64,000 bases of DNA from Roseateles_E sp005503085 (GTDB taxonomy: Bacteria > Pseudomonadota > Gammaproteobacteria > Burkholderiales > Burkholderiaceae_C). The notes under the pieces are model-generated. The model did not search any database. It saw only the letters and a list, made by a program, of their open reading frames with translations, and was not told the origin of the DNA. Made by a program: the position numbers and the translations under genes. Below, in pieces: positions 33,365-42,153 of the stretch; position 1 is the stretch's first letter, and each line of letters begins with the position of its first letter. Location of the stretch: contig NZ_JAQOWX010000011.1 in assembly GCF_028462495.1 (NCBI RefSeq), forward strand, positions 13,951 to 77,950, in the 5' to 3' direction.

Positions 33365-34402
33365 ATGAATCAGGTGCTGCGTTTCGCATATTGGGCTGGG
33401 GCGGGTCTTGCCTTTGCGGCGCCAGGCTTGGCAGCACCCCTGCACTTCGTCACCAAGCCCTTTGCGCCTTACGCCTACGCCGGTCCGGACGGCCGCCCCG
33501 CCGGCCCCCTGGTCGAGCTGCTGCATGCGGCCTGCGCCGAAGCCGGCCTGCACTGCCAAGTGGAGGTGCTGCCCTGGCGGCGCGCGCTGGGCATGGCGTC
33601 GCGCGGCGAGGTCGATGGCCTCTTCCCCGTGGTCGATTCGCCGGCGCGCCGGGCGGCCTTCTACCTGAGCCCCGAGGTGGTCCGTGCGCGCTATGTGCTG
33701 GTGGCAAGGCGAGGCGCGGCGCCCGGCGGGGACGAGCGGGCGGCGCTGAGCGGACGCACCGTCGCCGCCTACGGCCCCTCGGACGCGATGACGACGCTGC
33801 GGCAGCTGAGCGCAGGACAGCCGGATGTGCGGGTCGAGATCGAACCCGACCAGCTCACCGTGTTGCGCAAGCTATCGGCAGGACGCTATGGCCATGACGG
33901 TCTCGCCCTGGTCAACGAGACGGCGGCACAAGCGCTGAGCGCCGCCGGCGGCCTGGCTGGGCTGCGGCCGGTGAGCGTGGTCAAGCACCTGGTCTACGCC
34001 TACGCCTTCGTGCCGACAAGAGTCAGCGCCGGGCAGACACAGGCCTTTGACGATGCGATCCGCAGCCTGTGCCATCGGGGCCGCATCGCCGAGATCTTCA
34101 AGCCCTACGGACTGCCGGCGGCGGGCTGCCGACCCGCCGCACGCCGCAGCGGCATGCAGCCCATGGGCTTTACGGCCCATGGCGGTCACGCCCCGGTCAC
34201 CGGCGTCGGCAACCATTCGCCCCCTAACCAGATGTATCGGAGGAGCGATGGACCTCGCATTGCGGCCCCAGGGCCGATGGCTGCCCTGGATGATCGGCCT
34301 GGCGCTGCTGGCGGCGGGCGCGACGGCTGCAATCTGGGTCAGCCAGGCCAGGGCTTCGGCACCCAAACCGGTCGATGTGCCGCTCGCTGGCGCCTCGGTT
34401 GA
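33365..34402 (+). CDS. Periplasmic amino-acid-binding-like protein with an odd C-terminal extension
   Basis: A family-3-like solute-binding protein. A signal peptide (about 1-24, GLAFAAPGLAA) is followed by the domain start LHFVTKPFAPYAYAGPDGRP, LPWRRALGMASRGEVDGLFP and a second lobe ending near FKPYGLPAAGCRP at about residue 258. The remaining 87 residues are low-complexity Gly/Arg/Pro and overlap the next gene by 155 bp in another frame. They also run through a hairpin at 34161-34182, so the tail is probably not native. A lost stop or a frameshift near 34125-34160 would explain it. No permease or ATPase genes adjoin, so it may act as an orphan binding protein. Confidence 0.75.
   Translation: MNQVLRFAYWAGAGLAFAAPGLAAPLHFVTKPFAPYAYAGPDGRPAGPLVELLHAACAEAGLHCQVEVLPWRRALGMASRGEVDGLFPVVDSPARRAAFYLSPEVVRARYVLVARRGAAPGGDERAALSGRTVAAYGPSDAMTTLRQLSAGQPDVRVEIEPDQLTVLRKLSAGRYGHDGLALVNETAAQALSAAGGLAGLRPVSVVKHLVYAYAFVPTRVSAGQTQAFDDAIRSLCHRGRIAEIFKPYGLPAAGCRPAARRSGMQPMGFTAHGGHAPVTGVGNHSPPNQMYRRSDGPRIAAPGPMAALDDRPGAAGGGRDGCNLGQPGQGFGTQTGRCAARWRLG
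34161..34182 (+). repeat. Hairpin CCATGGGC/GCCCATGG inside the binding-protein tail
   Basis: An 8-bp perfect stem with a 6-base loop (TTTACG), located after the last recognisable domain residue of the upstream gene and 65 bp before the next gene's start. No T-run follows. A hairpin here suggests the region is intergenic in origin, supporting a lost stop codon upstream. Confidence 0.45.
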
Positions 34403-35288
34403 GCCCGAAGTCGACCAGGAAGCACAGTTCGAGGCCGGCTGCGAACAGCCGATGCGGCAGCGCCGTTTCGACGATGCGCTGCGCGGCTGCAAGAGCTTTC
34501 TGGATCGCCCGAAGCTGGCAGGCCGGGCCAGTGCGCGCCTGGCCATCGCCGAGGGCATGCGCAGCGAGGGCGCGGCGGCGCCGCCGGCCAGCATCCATCA
34601 TGCGGAGCAGGCGGCCCGGCTGCAGGACCCGCTGGGCGAGCTGGTCCATGCGATCCATATCCTCAACGGCGATGGCCGTGCGGCCGAGCTCAGCGTGGAC
34701 GAGGCGGTGCGGCTGCTGGGTCGGGCGCAGCAGGGCGGTGTCGCGGCGGCCAAAGCCATGCTGGAGCAGCTGGACGGCGATCAGCAATGCCGCCAGCAGG
34801 CCCGGGTGCAGCTGTTCGAGCAGGCGGTTTTCTGCATGCGGCGCGGCGAGCTGCGCCAGGCCTTGCGGGCCCAGGGCCTGCGCGAGCAGGACAGCAGCGG
34901 TGATGGGGAGCGCGATGTCTTCGCGGTCGGTCACAAGCTGCCCGGCGCGCGACAGCTGGTGGTGAGCTATATGCGCGGCGCGCAATCACGCCTGCTGCAG
35001 GTGGCCGAGCTGAGCTACCGCTTTCCGGCCCAGGGGCCGGCGGAGCTCGCCGCGACCGCGCAGCGTCTGCGCGGCGCGCTGCAAAGCAAGTATGGCCAGA
35101 CGCTCGGCGACACCGCGCGCTGGCGCAGCGAGGACGGCGTCGACATCGAGCTGCGTCCGCAGCCCGGCCAGGAGCTGCTGCTGAGCTATCGCATCGCCGA
35201 GCGGGTGGCGGTGCGCGACGAGCAGCAGCGCCGCAAAGTGCAGTTGGCGGCCGAGCGCCTGGTCGCGCTGACCGCGCGCGCGCTCTAG
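34248..35288 (+). CDS. Unrecognised N-terminally anchored protein with Sel1/TPR-like helices
   Basis: I do not recognise this protein (346 residues). ATG 34248 is chosen for the GGAGGAG ribosome site just upstream; earlier in-frame ATGs lie inside the preceding gene. One membrane segment (WMIGLALLAAGATAAIWVS, 14-32) should anchor it, leaving the rest periplasmic. Residues 60-175 are helical with Sel1-like pieces (AARLQDPLGELVHAIHIL, AVRLLGRAQQGGVAAAKAML). A C-terminal alpha/beta part (DVFAVGHKLPGARQLVVSYM onward) is unlike the first half. The stop TAG at 35286 directly abuts the stop of the convergent small gene. Confidence 0.65.
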   Translation: MDLALRPQGRWLPWMIGLALLAAGATAAIWVSQARASAPKPVDVPLAGASVEPEVDQEAQFEAGCEQPMRQRRFDDALRGCKSFLDRPKLAGRASARLAIAEGMRSEGAAAPPASIHHAEQAARLQDPLGELVHAIHILNGDGRAAELSVDEAVRLLGRAQQGGVAAAKAMLEQLDGDQQCRQQARVQLFEQAVFCMRRGELRQALRAQGLREQDSSGDGERDVFAVGHKLPGARQLVVSYMRGAQSRLLQVAELSYRFPAQGPAELAATAQRLRGALQSKYGQTLGDTARWRSEDGVDIELRPQPGQELLLSYRIAERVAVRDEQQRRKVQLAAERLVALTARAL

Positions 35289-35474
35289 CTAGAACAGCTG
35301 CAAGACCTGCTGCACGATCAGCACCGCAAAAAAGCCCAGCGCCGCCAGCACGGTCCACTTGATGATCACCAGGCCGCGCTGGCGCCAGACCACCTGGCGG
35401 GTGCCGGCATACATCGCGAAGCAGAGGATGCCGGCCAGCAGCAGCAGGCCGACGAGGATGCGGAAGAACACCAT
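35289..35474 (-). CDS. Small two-helix inner-membrane protein
   Basis: A 61-residue protein with two hydrophobic helices (MVFFRILVGLLLLAGILCFA and IKWTVLAALGFFAVLIVQQV) separated by a short basic loop (RQVVWRQRG). No family is recognised. It is 14 bp downstream of lpxC on the same strand and is probably cotranscribed with it. Its stop abuts the convergent gene ending at 35288 with no intervening base. The start ATG at 35474 is the only sensible one. Confidence 0.7.
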   Translation of the reverse strand: MVFFRILVGLLLLAGILCFAMYAGTRQVVWRQRGLVIIKWTVLAALGFFAVLIVQQVLQLF

Positions 35475-35488
35475 GGGGGCGGACTGTA

Positions 35489-36424
35489 CTACCAGGCCGG
35501 CGCCAGCTCCGCGAATCCCTGCGGGGCCTCGCGCTCGTCCTCGAAGCTGACGATATCAAACGCCTCGGCATCGGCGAGCAGCGCACGCAGCAGCTTGTTG
35601 TTCAGCGCGTGGCCGCCCTTGAAGGAGGTGTAGGCGGCCAGCAGCGGGTAGCCGGCCACATGCATATCGCCGATCGCGTCGAGGATCTTGTGCTTGACGA
35701 ACTCGTCGTCGTAGCGCAGGCCCTCGGCATTGAGCACCCGGTAGTCGTCGACGACGATGGCGTTGTCCATGGACCCGCCGAGGGTCAGGCCGCGCGAGCG
35801 CATGGTCTCGATATCACTGGTCATGCCGAAGGTGCGGGCCCGCGCGATCTCGCGCTTGTACTGGCCCGACCCCATGTCGAACACATAGTGCTGGCCGGTG
35901 GCCGCGACCGCCGGGTTGTCGAATTCGATCTGGAAGCTCAGCGTGTAGCCATGGTGCGGCTCCAGCCGCGCCCACATCAGGCGCTTGCCCTCGCCCTGGC
36001 GCACCTCGACGGTCTTCTTGACGCGCAGAAACTTCTTTGCCGCGTTCTGCAGCTCGATGCCGGCGCTCTGCAGCAGATAGACATAGCTGGCGGCGGAGCC
36101 GTCGAGGATGGGCACCTCGTCGGCGCTGATGTCGACATAGAGGTTGTCGATACCCAGACCCGCGCAAGCCGACAGCAGATGCTCGATGGTCTGCACCTTG
36201 GGTGCACCCGGGTCGCCGCCGGGGCTGACCGTGGTGGCCATGCGGGTGTCGCTGACGGTGTCGGCCCGCACGGGGATGTCGACCGGGGTGTTCAGATCGA
36301 CGCGCCGGAACACGATGCCGGTGTCGGGCGCGGCCGGGCGCAGCGTCATCTCGACCTTTTGGCCGCTGTGGATGCCGACGCCGACGGCGCGGGTCAGCGA
36401 CTTCAGGGTTCGTTGCTTGAGCAT
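35489..36424 (-). CDS. lpxC: UDP-3-O-acyl-N-acetylglucosamine deacetylase LpxC
   Basis: The zinc-dependent committed step of lipid A synthesis (311 residues). It begins MLKQRTLKSLTRAVGVGIHS. Zinc ligands are in TIEHLLSACAGLGIDN and KHKILDAIGDMHVAG, and RARTFGMTSDIETMRSRGL and ALNNKLLRALLADAEAF are family blocks. Its C-terminal end PQGFAELAPAW is typical of betaproteobacteria. In most relatives lpxC follows ftsZ closely; here a histidine kinase gene intervenes. It is 54 bp downstream of that kinase with a GC-rich hairpin between. Confidence 0.97.
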   Translation of the reverse strand: MLKQRTLKSLTRAVGVGIHSGQKVEMTLRPAAPDTGIVFRRVDLNTPVDIPVRADTVSDTRMATTVSPGGDPGAPKVQTIEHLLSACAGLGIDNLYVDISADEVPILDGSAASYVYLLQSAGIELQNAAKKFLRVKKTVEVRQGEGKRLMWARLEPHHGYTLSFQIEFDNPAVAATGQHYVFDMGSGQYKREIARARTFGMTSDIETMRSRGLTLGGSMDNAIVVDDYRVLNAEGLRYDDEFVKHKILDAIGDMHVAGYPLLAAYTSFKGGHALNNKLLRALLADAEAFDIVSFEDEREAPQGFAELAPAW

Positions 36425-36461
36425 GGCACGATTGTCGGTGATTACCCGAAGCCCTGCAGCC

Positions 36462-36479
36462 GCCGGCCTTTGGGCCGGC
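36462..36479 (-). terminator. GC hairpin between histidine kinase and lpxC (weak terminator candidate)
   Basis: GCCGGCC-TTTG-GGCCGGC, a 7-bp stem and 4-base loop at the end of the kinase gene. No T-run follows on the minus strand, so it is not a classic intrinsic terminator. It may mark partial separation of lpxC from the kinase transcript. Confidence 0.35.
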
Positions 36480-38488
36480 TACGGGGCGGGCACCGGCTTG
36501 CGCTTGACCGGCAGGCGCAGGCTCAGCTGGGTGCCGTGGCCGGGCCGGCTGTCGACATGGACGCTGCCGCCCAGCCGGTGGGCGCGCTTCTGCTGGCTGC
36601 GCAGGCCGCGGCCTTTCTGGGCGGTCTCCAGGTCGAAGCCCTGGCCGTCGTCCTCGACACGGATTTCGACCTTGTGGCCCAGATCGCGGGTCGCGATGCG
36701 CACCCGCGAGGCACGGGCATGCTTGAGCACATTGTTCAGCGCCTCCTGCAGCAGGCGCAGCACATGCAGCGCATCGGGCGGCTCCAGCCAGTCCAGCGGG
36801 GGCAGGTCTTGCACATCCCAGTCCAGCATCAGGCCGCCGGCCTGCAAGCGCTTGCCCAGGCGGTAGCGCATCGTCGCCAGCAGCGACACCAGATCGTGGC
36901 CCACCGGCTCCAGCGAATCGATCACCAGGCGCAGATCATCCACGCATTCGCGCAGCACCTCGACCACCTGGTCCTGCTGCATGCTGCCCTGCTCCACCGC
37001 CACCATGGCCGACAGCAAGGAGCTGCCCAGACCGTCGTGCATATCCTGCATCAGGCGCTGGCGCTCCAGCAGCAAGGCCTGCTGGCGCTCGGACTCGCTG
37101 AGCCGCTCGTGCTGCGACTGCAGCTGCGCGCCCTGCTCGGCCAGACGCTGGGCCAGCAGGCTGTTGGCCTGCTCGACCTGGCCCAGCGCGCCGGTGTAGC
37201 GCCGCTGCACCGCATAGAGAAAGCTCGCAACAATCACCAGCGTCGCGAAAGGCATCAGATAGATGTGTTCGCTCCAGCCCCAGCCGGCCAGCAGACCCAG
37301 ATCATGCACACCCAGGCCCAGGCCCACCGCCAGGCACAGCGCGATCAGGCGCAGCTCGCGGCTGCCCTCGCGCAAGGCCACGCCCGCAATGAAGGCCGTG
37401 CCGATCGCGCCGACCACCGCATTGACCATGTGCTGCAGCACCAGCGGGTCGAGCAGATCGATCCACAAAGGCATGGTCAGCACGCTGCTGAGCAGCACAA
37501 ACCCTCCCAGCAGCCGCTCGAACAGCGGGAAGCGCCGGTGCGCAAAGCGCAGCGCAAACAGAAAGGTCAGGGCCATCACCCAGGACATCGAGGCATGAGT
37601 CAGCCACCAGAACCACTCGAAGCCCAGGCGGGTGCGCGGCAGGTCGATGTGATAGTGCAGATTGCGCACCAGCCAGGCCACCGAGGCCATCGCACACAGG
37701 AGATAGGCCGGCTCCTCGCGGCGGCGCAACCACAGACTGACTGAGAACAGGCCCAGCACCACGAGAGTCAGCCCGGTGGCCTGCGGCACGCCGATCTGCA
37801 GCGCCCAGCGGCGCTTGTACAGCGGCTCCAGGTCCTCGCGCGCGCCCAGCCAGGCGCTGGAGACCGAGAAGAAACTGTCCTTGAGCACCGGCGTCGCGAC
37901 CACGACCTCGATCACCTGGTTCTTGTGCAGCTCGGTGAAAGCACCCGGAAACACCGCCCACAGCGGCCGCACCCATTGCTCGCGCGCGCCGCTCTGGTTG
38001 TCGAACACCGGCCGCCAGCCGTCCTCGGTGCGCACCAGCACAGCCGCCGCCAGGCTGACCAGCTTGGGCATATAGAGCGCGACGCTGGTGGGCCAGCGCC
38101 CGTCCGGCGAGGTGTAGCGCAGCCGGTACCAGCGCATCTGGTAACGCTGATCCTCGGCCAGGCTGGAGCCTGCCTCGCGTTGGCGCACATCGGGCAGCAC
38201 CACCGGCATCCAGGCGCGCGGGTCGTTGGGTGGCTGCAGATGCGGCGGCAGATTGCCGGTGCTGCCGTCCATCGCGCGCAGCGCCGCCCACCAATCGTCG
38301 AGATCGGCGCGCGACCATTGCGAGACCGCCAGCTGCGCGCCGGTGGCCTGTTCGCCGGCACTGCGCATCCCCGCATCCGGCAGCCCACCACGCGGCTGCG
38401 CCTGCAGCGCACCGGCGCTCAACAGCGCCAGCAGCAGCAAAGAGCGCAGCCAGCGCCCGGCAAGGTGCGAGATCAAGGACAGCCCCAT
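36479..38488 (-). CDS. Orphan NarL-group sensor histidine kinase with multi-helix membrane sensor
   Basis: A 669-residue membrane kinase. A signal-like N-terminus leads to a periplasmic region of about 200 residues (WYRLRYTSPDGRWPTSVALY resembling the 7TMR-DISM extracellular type), then about seven membrane segments at 225-410 (GLTLVVLGLFSVSLWL, VMALTFLFALRFAH, others). A coiled coil follows, then a HisKA_3 dimerisation box LMQDMHDGLGSSLLSAM with phospho-acceptor His484. The ATPase domain ends RGLRSQQKRAHRLGGSVHV. HisKA_3 kinases normally pair with a NarL/LuxR-type regulator; none is adjacent. It sits between ftsZ and lpxC. Confidence 0.88.
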   Translation of the reverse strand: MGLSLISHLAGRWLRSLLLLALLSAGALQAQPRGGLPDAGMRSAGEQATGAQLAVSQWSRADLDDWWAALRAMDGSTGNLPPHLQPPNDPRAWMPVVLPDVRQREAGSSLAEDQRYQMRWYRLRYTSPDGRWPTSVALYMPKLVSLAAAVLVRTEDGWRPVFDNQSGAREQWVRPLWAVFPGAFTELHKNQVIEVVVATPVLKDSFFSVSSAWLGAREDLEPLYKRRWALQIGVPQATGLTLVVLGLFSVSLWLRRREEPAYLLCAMASVAWLVRNLHYHIDLPRTRLGFEWFWWLTHASMSWVMALTFLFALRFAHRRFPLFERLLGGFVLLSSVLTMPLWIDLLDPLVLQHMVNAVVGAIGTAFIAGVALREGSRELRLIALCLAVGLGLGVHDLGLLAGWGWSEHIYLMPFATLVIVASFLYAVQRRYTGALGQVEQANSLLAQRLAEQGAQLQSQHERLSESERQQALLLERQRLMQDMHDGLGSSLLSAMVAVEQGSMQQDQVVEVLRECVDDLRLVIDSLEPVGHDLVSLLATMRYRLGKRLQAGGLMLDWDVQDLPPLDWLEPPDALHVLRLLQEALNNVLKHARASRVRIATRDLGHKVEIRVEDDGQGFDLETAQKGRGLRSQQKRAHRLGGSVHVDSRPGHGTQLSLRLPVKRKPVPAP

Positions 38489-38616
38489 ACGCGCGTGATT
38501 ATTTTTGCTTCTGGATCTGGGTATCCAGCCTGTGCGGTCACACCCCCGTGCAACTGCCGTGAGTCTGCCTGCAGAACAGAGCGCTGGCTATTGCTATGCA
38601 CCCGCAGACAACAAAG

Positions 38617-38664
38617 AAAGCCCGCAGCGCGGCGAGAAGGAGGTGTCGCCGCCCGACGGGCTTT
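38617..38664 (-). terminator. Terminator after ftsZ
   Basis: AAAGCCCG (38617-38624) and CGGGCTTT (38657-38664) close a long stem-loop with an inner GGCGA/TCGCC pairing. Read on the minus strand it ends CGGGCTTTCTTTG, a short T-rich tail. It lies 48 bp downstream of the ftsZ stop in the 223-bp gap before the kinase gene, so it likely ends the dcw transcript. Confidence 0.65.
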
Positions 38665-38711
38665 CATTCGCTTCCATGCAGCGAAACCGGCCCCCAGGGC
38701 CGGCCGGTCAC

Positions 38712-39929
38712 TCAGTCTGCTTGCTTGCGCAAAAAGGCCGGGATCTCGATCTCGTCCATGCCGTTGGACGACAGGGCCTCGACCTTGGCCGCGGCCGTGC
38801 GGCCATGGCGCCAGACGCTGGGCACGCTCATGCCGGCAAAGTCATTGCCGCCGCCGACCTGGCCACCGGCCTGGGGCAACGTGACCTGCTGGTTCAGTAC
38901 CGGCAGATTGTCGGTACCGGTGCGCATCTGCACCTGCGGCTGCACCACCGACAGCGGCGCCTGCACGCGCGCACGCGCGGAGGTCAGACCGGTGGCGATC
39001 ACGGTGACGCGCAGCTGGTCGCCCAGGCTTTCGTCATAGGCCGTGCCGTAGATGATGTGCGCATCTTCGGCGGCGTAACGCTTGATCGCGTTCATCGCAT
39101 TGCGGCTCTCGGCCAGCTTGAAGGTGTTGCGGTTGGCCGCGATCAGCACCAGCACGCCACGCGCACCGGACAGATCGATACCTTCCAGCAGCGGGCAGGC
39201 CACGGCCGCCTCGGCGGCCTTGGAGGCGCGGTCCGGGCCGCTGGCCACCGCCGTGCCCATCATCGCCTTGCCGGGCTCGCTCATCACGGTCTTGACGTCT
39301 TCGAAGTCGACGTTGACCAGGCCGGGCATATGGATGATGTCCGAGATGCCGCCGACCGCGTTCTTCAGCACGTCGTTGGCATGCGCGAACGCCTGGTCCT
39401 GCGTGACATCGTCGCCCAGCACGTCGAGCAGCTTGTCGTTCAAGACGACGATCAGCGAATCAACATTGGCTTCCAACTCGGCCAGACCGGAGTCGGCCGC
39501 CTTGGAGCGACGGTTGCCCTCGAACTCGAAAGGCTTGGTCACGACGCCGACGGTCAGGATGCCCATTTCCTTGGCGACGCGGGCAATCACCGGGGCCGCG
39601 CCGGTGCCGGTGCCACCGCCCATGCCGGCGGTGATGAAGAGCATGTTCGCGCCCTGGATCGAGTCGCGGATGCGCGCCTCGGCCTCTTCGGCGGCGGCGC
39701 GGCCCATCTCGGGCTTGGCGCCGGCGCCCAGGCCGGAGGTGCCCAGCTGCAGCAGCTGGTCGGCCTTGGAGCGGTTGAGGGCCTGCGCATCGGTATTGGC
39801 GCAGATGAACTCCACGCCCTGAACCCCTTGCGCAATCATGTGATCGACCGCGTTGCCGCCGCCACCACCCACGCCAATCACCTTGATTTGGGTGCCTTGG
39901 TCAAACTCTTCGATCATCTCGATCGCCAT
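38712..39929 (-). CDS. ftsZ: Cell division protein FtsZ
   Basis: The tubulin-like GTPase of the division ring (405 residues). N-terminal IKVIGVGGGGGNAVDHMI, the G-box GGGTGTGAAPVIARVAKEMG, NVDFEDVKTVM (T7-loop region) and the C-terminal peptide EIEIPAFLRKQAD, which binds FtsA and other partners, are all present. The ribosome site AAGGAGG, 7 bases before ATG 39929, is the strongest in the cluster, consistent with high FtsZ demand. It follows ftsA after 129 bp, the longest gap inside the dcw cluster. Confidence 0.98.
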   Translation of the reverse strand: MAIEMIEEFDQGTQIKVIGVGGGGGNAVDHMIAQGVQGVEFICANTDAQALNRSKADQLLQLGTSGLGAGAKPEMGRAAAEEAEARIRDSIQGANMLFITAGMGGGTGTGAAPVIARVAKEMGILTVGVVTKPFEFEGNRRSKAADSGLAELEANVDSLIVVLNDKLLDVLGDDVTQDQAFAHANDVLKNAVGGISDIIHMPGLVNVDFEDVKTVMSEPGKAMMGTAVASGPDRASKAAEAAVACPLLEGIDLSGARGVLVLIAANRNTFKLAESRNAMNAIKRYAAEDAHIIYGTAYDESLGDQLRVTVIATGLTSARARVQAPLSVVQPQVQMRTGTDNLPVLNQQVTLPQAGGQVGGGNDFAGMSVPSVWRHGRTAAAKVEALSSNGMDEIEIPAFLRKQAD

Positions 39930-39977
39930 ATCAAACCTCCTTCAGCAATTGTGCAGTTGCCAATCGTTAAAAACTAC

Positions 39978-39990
39978 AGGGGAAGCCCCT
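39978..39990 (-). promoter_or_regulatory. Small hairpin in ftsA-ftsZ leader
   Basis: AGGGG-AAG-CCCCT (on the plus strand), a 5-bp stem with a short loop, in the ftsA-ftsZ gap. On the minus strand it is followed by GTAGTTTTTAAC, a T-rich run, while the other side is A-rich. It could act as a weak attenuator ahead of ftsZ or as an mRNA processing structure. Confidence 0.4.
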
Positions 39991-40058
39991 TTTTTTGAGT
40001 CGCTGCCGTTGTTTTCCGACATTTCGACCCGCTTACGCCGTCCGGGGGCGCCACCCGT

Positions 40059-41288
40059 TCAGAAATTACCCAGAAACCAATCCTTGGCGCGACCAATAAT
40101 GGTCTTGACCGAACCCGCCTGCTGGGCCGCTTTCAAACCCCGGGTGCGCGACATCCGTGCCTCTTCGAGCAGGCCCATCACCGTCGCCGAGCGCGGATTC
40201 GAAACCATATCGAACAGCGCCCCGCTATAGGTCGGGTTGCCGCGTCGCACCGGTTTCAGGAATATGTCCTCGGCCAACTCGACCATGCCCGGCATCACCG
40301 CCGAGCCGCCGGTCAAAACAATGCCGGAAGAAAGTAACTCTTCGTATCCGCTTTCCCGAATCACCTGGTGGACCAGCGAGAAAATCTCCTCGACACGGGG
40401 TTCAATAACCCCGGCAAGTGCTTGTTTGGACAGCATGCGGGGCGCGCGGTCGCCCAGGCCGGGTACTTCGACCTGGTCCGCCGGGTCGGCCAGCAGCTGC
40501 TTGGCCACCCCGTGCTCGACCTTGATCTCCTCGGCATCCTTGGTCGGCGTGCGCAGCGCCATCGCGATATCGCTGGTGATCAGGTCGCCGGCAATCGGGA
40601 TCACGGCGGTATGGCGGATCGAGCCGCCGGTGAAGATCGCCACATCGGTGGTGCCGGCGCCGATATCGACCAGGGCCACGCCCAGATCGCGCTCGTCCGA
40701 GGTCAGCGCGGCAGCACTGGAGGCGCTCGGATTCAAAACCAGCTGATCGACCTCCAAACCACAGCGGCGCACGCATTTGACGATGTTTTCCGCCGCGCTC
40801 TGGGCTCCGGTCACGATATGGACCTTGACCTCCAGCCGGCCGCCACTCATACCAATAGGCTCTTTCACCTCATGGCCGTCGATGACGAATTCCTGCGGCT
40901 CGACCAGCAGCAGGCGCTGATCGTTGGGGATATTGATGGCCTTGGCGGTTTCCACCACCCGCGCCACATCGACCGGCGTGACTTCCTTGTCGCGCACGAT
41001 CACCATGCCGGTCGAGTTCTGGCCGCGGATATGGCTGCCGGTAATCCCGGTGAAAACCCGCGAAATCTTGCAGTCGGCCATCATCTCGGCCTCTTTCAAG
41101 GCCTGCTGTATCGATTGCACGGTCGCGTCGATATTCACCACGACACCGCGTTTCAGACCATGCGAGGGCGCCACGCCGAGGCCGGCAATGCGCAGCTCGC
41201 CATTGCCCAGCACCTCGGCCACCACCGCCATGATCTTGGCGGTGCCGATATCCAAACCAACGACTAAATCCTTGTATTCCTTGGCCAT
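40059..41288 (-). CDS. ftsA: Cell division protein FtsA
   Basis: An actin-like ATPase that tethers FtsZ to the membrane (409 residues). It begins LVVGLDIGTAKIMAVVAEVL (phosphate 1), contains FTGITGSHIRGQNSTGMV in the 1C domain, VALVDIGAGTTDVAIFTGG (phosphate 2), and SSGIVLTGGSAVMPGMVELA (adenosine motif). The C-terminal amphipathic helix GRAKDWFLGNF is the membrane-targeting sequence. The start at 41288 is 27 bp downstream of ftsQ. Confidence 0.98.
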   Translation of the reverse strand: MAKEYKDLVVGLDIGTAKIMAVVAEVLGNGELRIAGLGVAPSHGLKRGVVVNIDATVQSIQQALKEAEMMADCKISRVFTGITGSHIRGQNSTGMVIVRDKEVTPVDVARVVETAKAINIPNDQRLLLVEPQEFVIDGHEVKEPIGMSGGRLEVKVHIVTGAQSAAENIVKCVRRCGLEVDQLVLNPSASSAAALTSDERDLGVALVDIGAGTTDVAIFTGGSIRHTAVIPIAGDLITSDIAMALRTPTKDAEEIKVEHGVAKQLLADPADQVEVPGLGDRAPRMLSKQALAGVIEPRVEEIFSLVHQVIRESGYEELLSSGIVLTGGSAVMPGMVELAEDIFLKPVRRGNPTYSGALFDMVSNPRSATVMGLLEEARMSRTRGLKAAQQAGSVKTIIGRAKDWFLGNF

Positions 41289-41315
41289 ATGCCCCTCAGC
41301 GTATGTTTTCTTGTC

Positions 41316-42143
41316 TCAACGTTTCTTGGCCGCGCCCGTCGCCGGGCCCGGGCTCGTCGATATTCCTTGCAGCCGCACCGCATACCCGTCGTGGTGGCGC
41401 AGATCGGCGCTCAGCACGGCGGTCTGGTAGCGCGAGCTGATCTGGGTGATGCTGGCGGCAAACTGGCCGAATCGGGCCACCACCTCGGCCTCGCTGCCAC
41501 GGCCCAGCTCCACCACGGCCCCCTTTTCCAGCGTCAGGCGCCAGGAGCCGCGGCCGGACAGGTCCAGGCGCCGGGCCGACTCGCCCAGCTTCTGGCTCAG
41601 CGCGTTGAGCTGCTGCCACATGGCCAGCATCGCCACCGAACTGCCACCCGGGCCCGCCAACACCGGCAGCTCCTCATCCTCGACATCGCCCAGATTGGCC
41701 TCGAAGACCTCACCAAAGCTGTTGACCAGGGCCCGCTCGACGCTGGCCTCGCTCTGCGCATCGGCACCTTCGGGCTTGGCTTCCCAGTAGGCCGCCGGCC
41801 GGTGCTCCTCCAGCCGCACCCGCAGCCGGTTCGGCCAGACGCGCTGCACCACCGCCGTGCGCACCCAGGGCACGGCCTGGAAGGCGCTGCTGGCCTGCTG
41901 CAGATTCAGGGTCAGGAAGGTGCCCGAAACATGGGGCATCGCATTGGCACGCAGCGAGGCCACGCTATTGCGCATCACATCGCCTTCGACCTGGATATGC
42001 CGGATGCCGAAGATCGGCAGCCGCGCCAGCTGATGCAGGGCCAGGGCCAGACCCGCCAGCACCAGACCGGCCAGCAGCAAAGCCGACACGCCATTCATCA
42101 GGCGGATGTCGGCCGGCAGCAGGGGTTGGGCGGCGGTGCTCAT
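41316..42143 (-). CDS. ftsQ: Cell division protein FtsQ
   Basis: A bitopic divisome protein (275 residues) of the FtsQLB complex. A short cytoplasmic tail precedes one membrane helix (GVSALLLAGLVLAGLALALH, about 19-38). The POTRA domain follows (LPIFGIRHIQVEGDVMRNSV), and then the FtsQ beta domain with WVRTAVVQRVWPNRLRVRLEE (the FtsQ signature). The C-terminus after residue 260 is basic and low-complexity. It starts 10 bp downstream of ddlB. Confidence 0.94.
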   Translation of the reverse strand: MSTAAQPLLPADIRLMNGVSALLLAGLVLAGLALALHQLARLPIFGIRHIQVEGDVMRNSVASLRANAMPHVSGTFLTLNLQQASSAFQAVPWVRTAVVQRVWPNRLRVRLEEHRPAAYWEAKPEGADAQSEASVERALVNSFGEVFEANLGDVEDEELPVLAGPGGSSVAMLAMWQQLNALSQKLGESARRLDLSGRGSWRLTLEKGAVVELGRGSEAEVVARFGQFAASITQISSRYQTAVLSADLRHHDGYAVRLQGISTSPGPATGAAKKR

Positions 42144-42153
42144 GGCGCTTGGG

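Noticed and set aside
35609..37744. 711-codon plus-strand open frame
   Set aside because: Antisense of lpxC and the histidine kinase; biased His/Gln/Ala composition and no plausible domains.
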